A stretch of DNA of 64,000 bases, taken from an uncultured Prevotella sp. Lineage in GTDB: Bacteria > Bacteroidota > Bacteroidia > Bacteroidales > Bacteroidaceae. The position numbers were made by a program, and so were the translations under genes. The stretch lies in assembly GCA_902798285.1 (NCBI GenBank), contig CADBVZ010000006.1, positions 91,031 to 155,030 on the forward strand, written 5' to 3'. The notes beneath the pieces are model-generated. The model saw nothing but the letters and a program-made list of their open reading frames with translations, ran no database searches and was not told where the DNA came from. Position 1 is the first letter of the stretch. Every line of letters starts with the position of its first letter. Shown here piece by piece: positions 34,204-41,583 of the stretch.

Positions 34204-35907
34204 ATGAAACAAACGATATTTGAGACAAGGCAACGAGCCGATGAACTAATGCGCGAAGCCATCAATATCTGGCGGCAGAGTGACATGAATGATTTCCTGG
34301 AAGGTCTGGAGACCGATCCGGTGCTCTCTCTCATGCTGACGGCATTGGCCTATCAGATGAATGAGGCAGTCGGCGATATGGAGATGCTGAAGACTGAGGT
34401 GCTTGAGGAGTATGCCTATCTATTGACTCCCTATGAAGTGGGACATGCCGTACCTGCTACAGCAGTGATTGAGACGGCCTTACAGGATACGATTCCAGAG
34501 ATGGAACTTACGCCCCAGAGTGAGTTCACGCTCACAGGTACTCCCTATACGTTTATACCGGTTTTACGTAGCAGAGTGATGAATGCCAAGGTACGTTCCA
34601 TCGTCAGAATGGACGGCCGACGTTGGAAGGTTTCACTGCTTTTCAAATCGCCTGTTTCTGAGATCTCAGGCCTTACCTTTGCCGTCCGTAATGTGAACTT
34701 TCAGGATGTAAAGGTAACAATCAAGGGACAGCTTGTTCCCTTGGTGAAGCCATGGGACTTTGCTGATCTGCCCTTGTCACAGTGCTTCGGACTGGATACC
34801 ATTCTTTATAACCGTTCACAGACTTATCAGGCTCAGGCATCCTGTCTCGATCTCTTCGCACGCCAGAACATCAGACTGTTCTATGTGAAGCCTCATGCTG
34901 CAGGTAAATTGTTGCCTGCAGAGACTGAGACGGTTGATCTGGTGTTCGAGTTTACAGGTATCAGCGACAGATTCCAGTTTGACAAGGAGAGTTTCTCTTT
35001 GAATACCGTGCTGCTTGCTAATGCAAAGATGCACTCTGTGACACTTTCGGCGGCTTCGCCTTTGGCCCGTGTAGCAGGATATGATAATCGTGACGATCAG
35101 TCCAGTCAGCAGTTCTTGCATGCCATCCGTCCGTCGGAAGAGCAGATTTATGGTAATAGTCTTGTAGAGGTGCGCCGCGTGGCTGCTGATCGTTTCAATC
35201 AGGGACAGTTGGTACGTCTGCTGCATGTACTGATCGCTAAGTATCATTCCGACTATTACGCATTCCAAGACATGAAGGGTATATCGGGTGACAAGACTAT
35301 GCAGGCTTTGCAAGAGATCCTGTCGCGTCTGCTTGATGCTGCCCAGAAGGATAAGTTGCGCCAACTGCCGGGTGTGTATATCCTGTTGCGTGATGCAAGC
35401 GCCATCCGTACAGGCAACGGCAGTGTGGATGTTAGCTATATGACGACCGCAGGTGCTAATGTGAATGCGGCCCTCAACTCCTCCAGCACGTTTACTGTGC
35501 CTACAGGTTTCAACTCTACCGATACCCGTCAGATAGCAACCCCCGTACCGGGTAGCGACGAAGTAAGCGAGGAAGGAGCTTTAGCCAGTCTGTCGCGTTA
35601 TTATGTGGCTACATGCGACCGCATTGTGACTCCAGCCGATATCAAGGTATTCTGCTACAACGAACTGCTTACGCGCTATGGTATCGTTCGTGATATGGTG
35701 AGTGACATCAGTGTAAGTCATCGTCAGCAGATAGACAACCGCGAGTGTGGTTATGAGATAGTGGTGGAAATCCTGTTGGCCGATAATTCGTTTGTGAAGC
35801 GTAGTTTTGCCGAAAAGATTCCGCAGGTGGAGATTCTTTTGCAGAAGATGATAGAGGTGCGTAGCACCAATATATACCCCATACATGTAAGTATTCAGAT
35901 TAAGTAA
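34204..35907 (+). CDS. tssF: T6SS baseplate protein TssF
   Basis: The protein has 567 residues. The N-terminal ALAYQMNEAVGDMEMLKTEVLEEYAYLLTP is a recognisable TssF region, and the central and C-terminal beta-rich parts (TFIPVLRSRVMNAKVRSIVRM, LYNRSQTYQAQASCLDLFAR, ALASLSRYYVATCDRIVTPADIKVFC) match the family layout. TssF forms the wedge with TssG and TssE around the VgrG hub. The stop is 21 bases before the ubiquitin-like gene, with no terminator between, so both belong to the same transcript. Confidence 0.88.
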   Translation: MKQTIFETRQRADELMREAINIWRQSDMNDFLEGLETDPVLSLMLTALAYQMNEAVGDMEMLKTEVLEEYAYLLTPYEVGHAVPATAVIETALQDTIPEMELTPQSEFTLTGTPYTFIPVLRSRVMNAKVRSIVRMDGRRWKVSLLFKSPVSEISGLTFAVRNVNFQDVKVTIKGQLVPLVKPWDFADLPLSQCFGLDTILYNRSQTYQAQASCLDLFARQNIRLFYVKPHAAGKLLPAETETVDLVFEFTGISDRFQFDKESFSLNTVLLANAKMHSVTLSAASPLARVAGYDNRDDQSSQQFLHAIRPSEEQIYGNSLVEVRRVAADRFNQGQLVRLLHVLIAKYHSDYYAFQDMKGISGDKTMQALQEILSRLLDAAQKDKLRQLPGVYILLRDASAIRTGNGSVDVSYMTTAGANVNAALNSSSTFTVPTGFNSTDTRQIATPVPGSDEVSEEGALASLSRYYVATCDRIVTPADIKVFCYNELLTRYGIVRDMVSDISVSHRQQIDNRECGYEIVVEILLADNSFVKRSFAEKIPQVEILLQKMIEVRSTNIYPIHVSIQIK

Positions 35908-35928
35908 ACTCAAAACCTATCAAGATAT

Positions 35929-36246
35929 ATGGATGAATTCTTTTTAGATATTGTTTATAAGAACAAGACGGTGAGGTTCAAGGTGGTCAATCCTGAGGCT
36001 CCGTTGTCGACACTGATGAACAACTTGCGTCATGCCGTAGGTAGCGATGGCCGTCTGATCTTTGATTTCCCGTCGATTGACGAAACGGGTGCACCGCTCG
36101 ATTATTTCTTTGGCCGCGAGGATCCCGAGATTCACGAAATCCGTGTGCTCCGTCCACGTATCGGTCGTAATGATCAGACACTGGCTGACTATAATGTGCA
36201 GAATGGTGATAAGGTATTCTTAATGCCCGATCCCTTCCCAGGATGA
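35929..36246 (+). CDS. Ubiquitin/YukD-like protein ending in glycine
   Basis: The protein has 105 residues. A beta-grasp pattern is seen: strands at 1-20 (MDEFFLDIVYKNKTVRFKVV), a helix at about 27-38 (STLMNNLRHAVG), then strands, and a late TLADYNVQNGDKVFLM stretch that matches the end of YukD/ubiquitin folds (xxLxDYxIxxGDxIxLx). The chain ends in PDPFPG and the stop codon, so the C-terminal Gly is free from birth and needs no protease. A free C-terminal Gly is what an E1 would adenylate. There is no signal peptide. The gene sits 21 bases after tssF and 19 bases before the E2-like gene. YukD itself is part of type VII secretion; here the E1 and E2 neighbours favour conjugation. Confidence 0.78.
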   Translation: MDEFFLDIVYKNKTVRFKVVNPEAPLSTLMNNLRHAVGSDGRLIFDFPSIDETGAPLDYFFGREDPEIHEIRVLRPRIGRNDQTLADYNVQNGDKVFLMPDPFPG

Positions 36247-36265
36247 TTGTTTTGAATTAAGAGTT

Positions 36266-36850
36266 ATGGAGAGCGATAGTTATATGGATAAAGCATTCGT
36301 AGGTCGCAATCGTCGACTGTTGAACGAATGGCGTAAACTGGAAGAGCGTCTTAATGGCAGACGCGACATCCAGTTGCAGGTGGTTCGTCGTAATGCCGAC
36401 GGTCTACCTACTGCCTATCTGGTAAACTATCAGCTCAGGAGCATCTGCGGCGTTGACAATCTCGAGCATTTCGGCGAGCGAGGTGTTACCAATGCCCCCG
36501 TCTATGCTACAGGCTACCAGATGCGTATCGACATCCCCGACGGCTATCCTTCTGTTGATTGTCCTCCCGTATTCCGTTTTCTTACCCACGACTCTGAGGG
36601 ACGCGCCATTCCCCATCCCTGGCATCCGAACATCCGCTGGTTTGGTGATTTTGCAGGACGGGTATGCATCAATATGGCCGATACCTATACCGACCTTGTA
36701 TGGGGTGTGGAACGAGTTGGCCATTATCTGCGCTACGACATTTATCATGCCGTCTCTGAGCCTCCTTACCCTGAGGACTTGAAGGTGGCCTCATGGGTCA
36801 TCCGTCAGGGCGAACCCAATGAATGGATATACTTTGATAATGAGATATGA
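36266..36850 (+). CDS. E2/UBC-like conjugating enzyme in the T6SS operon
   Basis: The protein has 194 residues. Residues about 80-175 follow the UBC fold: a YPSVDCPPVFRF strand (94-105, like the YP..PP strand of E2s), the diagnostic HPN at 120-122 (HPNI), a GRVCI stretch with the candidate active-site Cys at C134, a W146 after it (LVWGVERVG) as in the WSP region, and a PEDLKVASWV helix. An N-terminal helix-rich part (1-75) is extra. HPN is part of the oxyanion site of E2 enzymes. The protein would carry the activated Ubl as a thioester. Its start follows the Ubl gene by 19 bases and its stop overlaps the next start (ATGA). Confidence 0.83.
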   Translation: MESDSYMDKAFVGRNRRLLNEWRKLEERLNGRRDIQLQVVRRNADGLPTAYLVNYQLRSICGVDNLEHFGERGVTNAPVYATGYQMRIDIPDGYPSVDCPPVFRFLTHDSEGRAIPHPWHPNIRWFGDFAGRVCINMADTYTDLVWGVERVGHYLRYDIYHAVSEPPYPEDLKVASWVIRQGEPNEWIYFDNEI

Positions 36851-37992
36851 ATATAAAGCGTTACATATATAGTTGCCTATTAAGCTGTCTTGCTCTGCAA
36901 GGTAGCTGGGCACAGACAGTCAAGAATGTTTCTGTGAGTCAGGCACAGCCTTTTACTGACCACATCAGTCTTGACGACGATGTCACTGATAAGGACATCA
37001 TGGTGAAATTTGTGTTCGATGAGGCTGCCAATCAGCTTACGGTGAGTCTTATTTCTTACCGTAATATCTTTGTATTTCGCGAGGATACTCGTTTCAAGCC
37101 CGCTATCAAGGGCCGCACGATACGCCCCGACATGTTGCCTTATGTGGTGACTTTCGATCCTACAGAGAAATACCGCATCTCTAAGCTCTTCAAGAGCACA
37201 GTGCCCAAGCCTCGTAGTAAATATGTGTTCCATCGTTGGATTGACTATGAGGGTTTGCAGCCAGCACCTCAGGAGTATGCCATGGTGAACGACTATATCA
37301 GCCAGACATTCGATATACAGAACAAACGTTCTTCGGTAGTCGTTAGTCTGCGTGATGTGCTGCTTATGGACGATATCAGCAAGAAACCCAATAAGAAGGT
37401 TTATGAGATACGTTTTGGTCGTGATCTCTATACGGAGTATCATGTTGACATACAGCGTAATCCCTGTTTCGGACTTGATGAGGATATTACTAAGGCGCAG
37501 GCCGCCCTTGAAGGTGTAAGCAAGAGCTATGGCAATCTCCATGGAAAGTATCCTAATGGTACAACGACTAGTGAGGAAAGCTTGAAGGTGTTTAATGACC
37601 TGAAGGATCTGCTTGTGAAGCAATACCCCCACACGGCCGATCAGAGTCCCTGTGGCGATCTGCAGCAGCTCTATGATTCCTATAATGCCTATGCCGACTC
37701 TATTGCCAATATGAAGGTTGTGGTGTCTACTGGCGGTGCCGGTGGTGGCGGTGGCGGCGTTGGTGCTAAGACACTGTTGTCAAAAGCCCGTCAAATCGAT
37801 GCGGCTGTGGCCCGTTATCTGCTTTCGGGTGATCCCATTGAGCGTCGCGACATTGTCCTTCAGTGTGAGAGCATTATCAAAGAGGCCAATTCCATGGTTA
37901 AGTCACAGGGAGTCTACACTGCCGAGCAGCGTCAGGCCTTGCAGGTGTTCCGTGAGGCCGAACGTTATTTTAATAATAATTGTAAGAAATGA
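36847..37992 (+). CDS. Secreted envelope protein of the T6SS operon, glycine-rich linker
   Basis: The protein has 381 residues. A signal peptide ends in SWAQ near residue 23, so the body is periplasmic or surface-located. Residues about 25-210 are beta-rich (FVFDEAANQLTVSLISYRNIF, YVVTFDPTEKYRISKLF, KVYEIRFGRDLYTEYHVDI). A helical part follows, then a Gly run (about 295-308), then a helical end with heptad-like Arg and Ala (ARQIDAAVARYLLSGDPIERR). No family is recognised. It overlaps the E2-like stop and the next start, and lies beside two more envelope proteins, so it may belong to the unknown membrane complex that replaces TssJ, TssL and TssM. Confidence 0.6.
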   Translation: MNIKRYIYSCLLSCLALQGSWAQTVKNVSVSQAQPFTDHISLDDDVTDKDIMVKFVFDEAANQLTVSLISYRNIFVFREDTRFKPAIKGRTIRPDMLPYVVTFDPTEKYRISKLFKSTVPKPRSKYVFHRWIDYEGLQPAPQEYAMVNDYISQTFDIQNKRSSVVVSLRDVLLMDDISKKPNKKVYEIRFGRDLYTEYHVDIQRNPCFGLDEDITKAQAALEGVSKSYGNLHGKYPNGTTTSEESLKVFNDLKDLLVKQYPHTADQSPCGDLQQLYDSYNAYADSIANMKVVVSTGGAGGGGGGVGAKTLLSKARQIDAAVARYLLSGDPIERRDIVLQCESIIKEANSMVKSQGVYTAEQRQALQVFREAERYFNNNCKK

Positions 37993-38867
37993 TGAGAAGA
38001 ATAAATAGTTTGCTTCTACTCATAGCTTTCTTCACTCTGATGCCGTTAGTGGCAGGGGCACAGGAGGCTACTACGGAGGAAGATCTCGAGTCGACCTACG
38101 TAGATATTGAGGAGCGCATGCTTTTGTTCGAGGAAGAGCTTAATCAGCTCTATGCCCTGAGCCGTTTCCAGATGAATATCGATCTGGAGATGCCACTTAC
38201 ATCTCAATTGCTCGAAGCTGTATCAGGACGTCTCAGCTCGTTGTCTCAATCGCTCAACTCTTTTACTACGCGCTGGAATACCTATTCGCAGGCTCAGCAG
38301 GTGTATATCGCCGATAATGATAGTCTGCTCAATATGTCAGCCCAGATACAGCAGATGCAGCAGACGGTCAACGATACTCTGACATCTCGCCAGCAACAGT
38401 TCGACCAGCTTTCGGCTTTCTCTAAGGCTGAGCAGTTTATCTGGGGCCAGGACAAGAAATACCGTACTCTTTATAAGCAGGCTCAACAGTATTCGCTATC
38501 GCCCAAGTTGGCGTCCCAGCTTGAGAAGGTAAAGGCCGAAGAATCAAATATCTTCTCACAGGCGCAGGAGTACTACTCTCAGGCTCAGCAAGCTTCTGAG
38601 ACATTTCCGGGTCTTGAGGTGCGCATGAAGGGTATGGAGAAAAAGTTTGTTGAACTTCAGAGTGTATCGGCAAAGATACAGGAGATGGAGTACAAACCCT
38701 TTATCCAGCGTATCAAGGACTATTTGCTGGGCTTGGCAGCAGTGGCCATCCTGATGATGTTCGTCAATCTGCTCTCCCAGAAACTGAAGCAACTCAAGGC
38801 GGCACGCGAACAGGCAAAGAAGATGAAAGAATCAATGATGGGTCAGAAGGAATACCCAACCATATAA
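37989..38867 (+). CDS. Periplasmic coiled-coil protein with C-terminal membrane anchor
   Basis: The protein has 292 residues. A signal peptide ends in VAGAQ near residue 25. Residues about 30-235 are almost all helical with Gln- and Ser-rich heptads (SAQIQQMQQTVNDTLTSRQQQ, SQLEKVKAEESNIFSQAQ), so a long periplasmic coiled coil is likely. One membrane segment (about 244-264, LLGLAAVAILMMFVNLL) is followed by a basic tail (KQLKAAREQAKKMKE), which by the positive-inside rule lies in the cytosol. No family is recognised. It lies 18 bases before the RING gene and may span the periplasm as a scaffold for it. A TssN- to TssR-type role is possible but unproven. Confidence 0.6.
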   Translation: MMRRINSLLLLIAFFTLMPLVAGAQEATTEEDLESTYVDIEERMLLFEEELNQLYALSRFQMNIDLEMPLTSQLLEAVSGRLSSLSQSLNSFTTRWNTYSQAQQVYIADNDSLLNMSAQIQQMQQTVNDTLTSRQQQFDQLSAFSKAEQFIWGQDKKYRTLYKQAQQYSLSPKLASQLEKVKAEESNIFSQAQEYYSQAQQASETFPGLEVRMKGMEKKFVELQSVSAKIQEMEYKPFIQRIKDYLLGLAAVAILMMFVNLLSQKLKQLKAAREQAKKMKESMMGQKEYPTI

Positions 38868-38885
38868 ATAGTGAAATATATAAGG

Positions 38886-41324
38886 ATGAAATATATGAGG
38901 AAAGGATTATATAAATGGTTATTGGCAGTAGGGGTTGCACTCGGAGTCGCGAGCTGTGACGAGCAGGGCATCCCCGATATTGACGACCTGATGTCGCCTG
39001 AGGATTCGGTAGAGGTCTCAGGTGAAGGACTGCAGATACAAGATATTACGTTCTCCGACGATCATAAGGTTATGACGCTCTCAGCACGCCTGCTTCATAA
39101 TGTAGGCGAATATGACCTTGCAGACTCTTCTCAAGTGGTTGTTAAGGCATTGCAGGAGGTAAAGCTTTTCTCAGGACAGACGCGTCAGGAAAGTCAGCCC
39201 GTAGTGACTGGTGTTACCAATGTTAGTCGTGAGCAGGTGGTTAAACTCAAGTTGAGACTTCTTGTACTTGTAGATCTCAGTGTGCCTCAGTCGCTTGTTG
39301 ATGAAGAACGGAAGGCTGTACGCGAAATCAAGACTCTCTTTGGCGAGCAGAACCTCTTCCTGGCCTTTATGAATGGCGATAATGTATCAGAGACCTATCA
39401 GGCTACTGACTACGTAATCAATAACTATTTCGTTCATCAGGATCCATCCTTTGTCTATCTCTATCGCTCCATGCTCACCAAACTGTCTGAACTTCAGGAT
39501 AGGACTACGGTGCTGGGTGGTTCACGTTACAGAGTGCTGCTTATCCTTTCAGGTGGTAAAACCTATGAGGATGATCAGCCTGTTGATCCGAAGCATTTCG
39601 AACTGCAACAGCAGTTGACCGATAAGGTAAAGGAGTGTAAAGGTCAGTTGTTAGCTTACTATGCCAATTTCACAGAACACAGTAGTAGCAGCGGAGATTC
39701 GCTCCTTGTGGCGCCCGCACGTCAGGCCGATGCTAATATCCTGCAGTACTTTTGTAAGGATTTGGATGGTCTTTATCAGACGGAATTCGACTGGCCATTG
39801 ATTGAGGAAGATATTATTCAGGACTTTAATATCAACTATGTCAATTATAAGATTACTCTTGAGCAACCTGACAAAAAGGTATTCCGTGGAAATCGTCATA
39901 ACATCCAGATATCCTTCTACGATGCTCACAACAACGACCTTGTTGTTACGGGTTCCTCGTTCTTCTATCTGGGCAGTGTCTATGCCCCCATCATTGTGCG
40001 TGGCGACTCTACAATCGATGTTATTATTCAGGGCATCTTGGTTTTACTGACACTCTTGCTACTTGTTTGGCTGGTGTTCCAATTCTTGGAACCTTACATC
40101 CGATACCAGTTCTTCAAGCGCAAGTACGTTAAGATCTATGGTGGCAATAAGATGAGCTTTGGTGGACAGATGGTGGCCGAGACTTGTTACCTCTGTAAGG
40201 CTCCTTTTGAGGATGGTGATGAGATTGTTACCAAGTGTCAGCACACCATGCATAAGCACTGTTGGGACGAGAATGAGTACCATTGTCCTGAGCATGGCCG
40301 TCATTGTAAGGAAGGCTCTCATTATTATAATAGTAAGAAACTTACAGATTATCACAATGCCCTGTTCTACATGAAGTGGGTGCTTATCGCCCTTGTAGCA
40401 GGTTTTGTGGCTTGGCTGTTGTTTATCGTTCAGGATCATCCGATGTCTACCAAGATTGTTGAGCGCATCGTTCTGTTGATCATTGGTCTAAAGGAAGGCA
40501 CACGAGAGGCTGAACTCTCAATTGCTGAGTATGGCTCTCGTTTGAGTTATCTGCCGGCATTTGGTCTTTATGTCAGTTTCTTCGTAACGCTGTTCCTGTC
40601 GTTCCTCACGATTCGTCGCCGACAGTGGCATTTGCGCATCATTGAGATGTTGCTACGTGCGGTTCTGGCAGGTGTGGCCAGTTTCTTCTGCTGTCTGTTG
40701 GGCTGTATCATCCCTATTGCCCTTCATATCGACACCAATACATTCTTGGTTGACTGGATCCCATGGGCACTGATGAGCTGGGTCATCATGTTTGCCATCA
40801 CCTACGATACGCGAACACGTATCGAGAAATTGTTCCTTGTGGCTGCTTGTGCCATTGGCTTCCTCTCCATGTTCGTCTGGGCCGCGGTCTATAACGACGG
40901 TACTTTCCTCGACCATCGTGTGGCTCTGCTTATGGGCTTTTTTACCTATGCAGTCTGTATTGCGGTCAGCATTGCCCGCGTGGCTCCCAGATCGGAGCGT
41001 TTCTTCCTCCATGTTGAGGGTGCTGTCAAGGAAATGGATGTCGCCCTCTACAAGTGGATGCGCGTTTCGCCCGATCATGTGGTTACCATCGGTAAGTCCG
41101 TCGACTGTAGTATTCAGCTTTCGTGGGATCTCAATGGCGCTGTGGCTCCCTTACAGGCTGAGATTCGCCAGCATGTGGGCAGTATGCGCCTCGTGGCTAT
41201 GGAGAACGGTGTCTATGTGGATAATGATAAGCCTCTGCCCATTGGTAAGGAGATATGGCTCTATCACGGCCGCCGTTTCACCATTGGTAACACCACATTC
41301 ACGTATATCGAGAAAGACAACTAA
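38886..41324 (+). CDS. Membrane protein with vWA-like, RING-H2 and FHA-like domains (candidate E3)
   Basis: The protein has 812 residues from the ATG at 38886; a GTG at 38871 and an ATG at 38895 are other options. A lipobox (GVASC) ends the signal peptide. Residues about 95-300 look vWA-like and periplasmic (LLVLVDLSVPQSLVD, MNGDNVSETYQ). A membrane helix lies near 382-404. Then comes a RING-H2 pattern: C434, C437, C451, H453, H456, C459, C467 and H470. Six more membrane helices follow between about 492 and 705. The last 80 residues resemble an FHA domain (VTIGKSVDCSIQLSWDL, then GNTTFTYIEKDN). By positive-inside charges both RING and FHA face the cytosol. A RING binds E2 and an FHA binds phospho-threonine, so an E3 that recruits phosphorylated targets at the membrane is the natural reading. 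Confidence 0.8.
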   Translation: MKYMRKGLYKWLLAVGVALGVASCDEQGIPDIDDLMSPEDSVEVSGEGLQIQDITFSDDHKVMTLSARLLHNVGEYDLADSSQVVVKALQEVKLFSGQTRQESQPVVTGVTNVSREQVVKLKLRLLVLVDLSVPQSLVDEERKAVREIKTLFGEQNLFLAFMNGDNVSETYQATDYVINNYFVHQDPSFVYLYRSMLTKLSELQDRTTVLGGSRYRVLLILSGGKTYEDDQPVDPKHFELQQQLTDKVKECKGQLLAYYANFTEHSSSSGDSLLVAPARQADANILQYFCKDLDGLYQTEFDWPLIEEDIIQDFNINYVNYKITLEQPDKKVFRGNRHNIQISFYDAHNNDLVVTGSSFFYLGSVYAPIIVRGDSTIDVIIQGILVLLTLLLLVWLVFQFLEPYIRYQFFKRKYVKIYGGNKMSFGGQMVAETCYLCKAPFEDGDEIVTKCQHTMHKHCWDENEYHCPEHGRHCKEGSHYYNSKKLTDYHNALFYMKWVLIALVAGFVAWLLFIVQDHPMSTKIVERIVLLIIGLKEGTREAELSIAEYGSRLSYLPAFGLYVSFFVTLFLSFLTIRRRQWHLRIIEMLLRAVLAGVASFFCCLLGCIIPIALHIDTNTFLVDWIPWALMSWVIMFAITYDTRTRIEKLFLVAACAIGFLSMFVWAAVYNDGTFLDHRVALLMGFFTYAVCIAVSIARVAPRSERFFLHVEGAVKEMDVALYKWMRVSPDHVVTIGKSVDCSIQLSWDLNGAVAPLQAEIRQHVGSMRLVAMENGVYVDNDKPLPIGKEIWLYHGRRFTIGNTTFTYIEKDN

Positions 41325-41329
41325 TTATC

Positions 41330-41361
41330 GGTCACATGGTCACAGCTGTGACCGTGTGACC
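41330..41361. repeat. 32-base near-perfect palindrome after the T6SS operon
   Basis: GGTCACA, T, GGTCACAGCTGTGACC, G, TGTGACC is palindromic except one T-G position, which can pair in RNA. It starts 5 bases after the last T6SS stop. There is no T run, so it may be a REP-like element or a transcript-protecting hairpin. The sequence after it (CCATTAGCG) also follows the first arm of the palindrome at 4019. Confidence 0.7.
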
Positions 41362-41441
41362 ATTAGCGGGATAAACACAGGAGAATACAGGGGTGAATCA
41401 TGCTGTAGGGTGGGAGAAAGTACGTACTAAACTATCGTTTG

Positions 41442-41500
41442 CCTATACCCAAACGATTATTCGCCTATACCCAAACAATCGTGTGCCTATACTCAAACTG
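41442..41500. repeat. 22-base tandem repeats
   Basis: CCTATACCCAAAC recurs at 41442 and 41464, with a variant at 41486 (CCTATACTCAAAC), each 22 bases apart. The region from 41362 to 41541 has no gene on either strand. Confidence 0.7.
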
Positions 41501-41542
41501 AAACGTAAAAATTACGATACTATCTCTTACATTCGTGTCCGT

Positions 41543-41573
41543 AAAAAAATCCCCGCTCGATTGAGCGGGGATT
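41543..41573 (-). terminator. Terminator of the GH3 gene
   Basis: A stem AATCCCCGCTC/GAGCGGGGATT (41548-41558 with 41563-41573) and a 4-base loop are followed on the minus strand by a T run (seven A on the plus strand). It lies just after the minus-strand gene that ends at 41584. Confidence 0.85.
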
Positions 41574-41583
41574 CTGTGTTTGT

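Noticed and set aside
14594-41324. Operon considered as an extracellular contractile injection system or a prophage tail
   Set aside because: ClpV, TssB/TssC, Hcp, TssF, TssG, TssK and a PAAR-like protein are all present and there are no tape-measure, tail-fibre or lysis genes.
41442-41500. Tandem 22-base units considered as a CRISPR array
   Set aside because: The step is only 22 bases, so no room for spacers; the differences are small and no cas genes are near.
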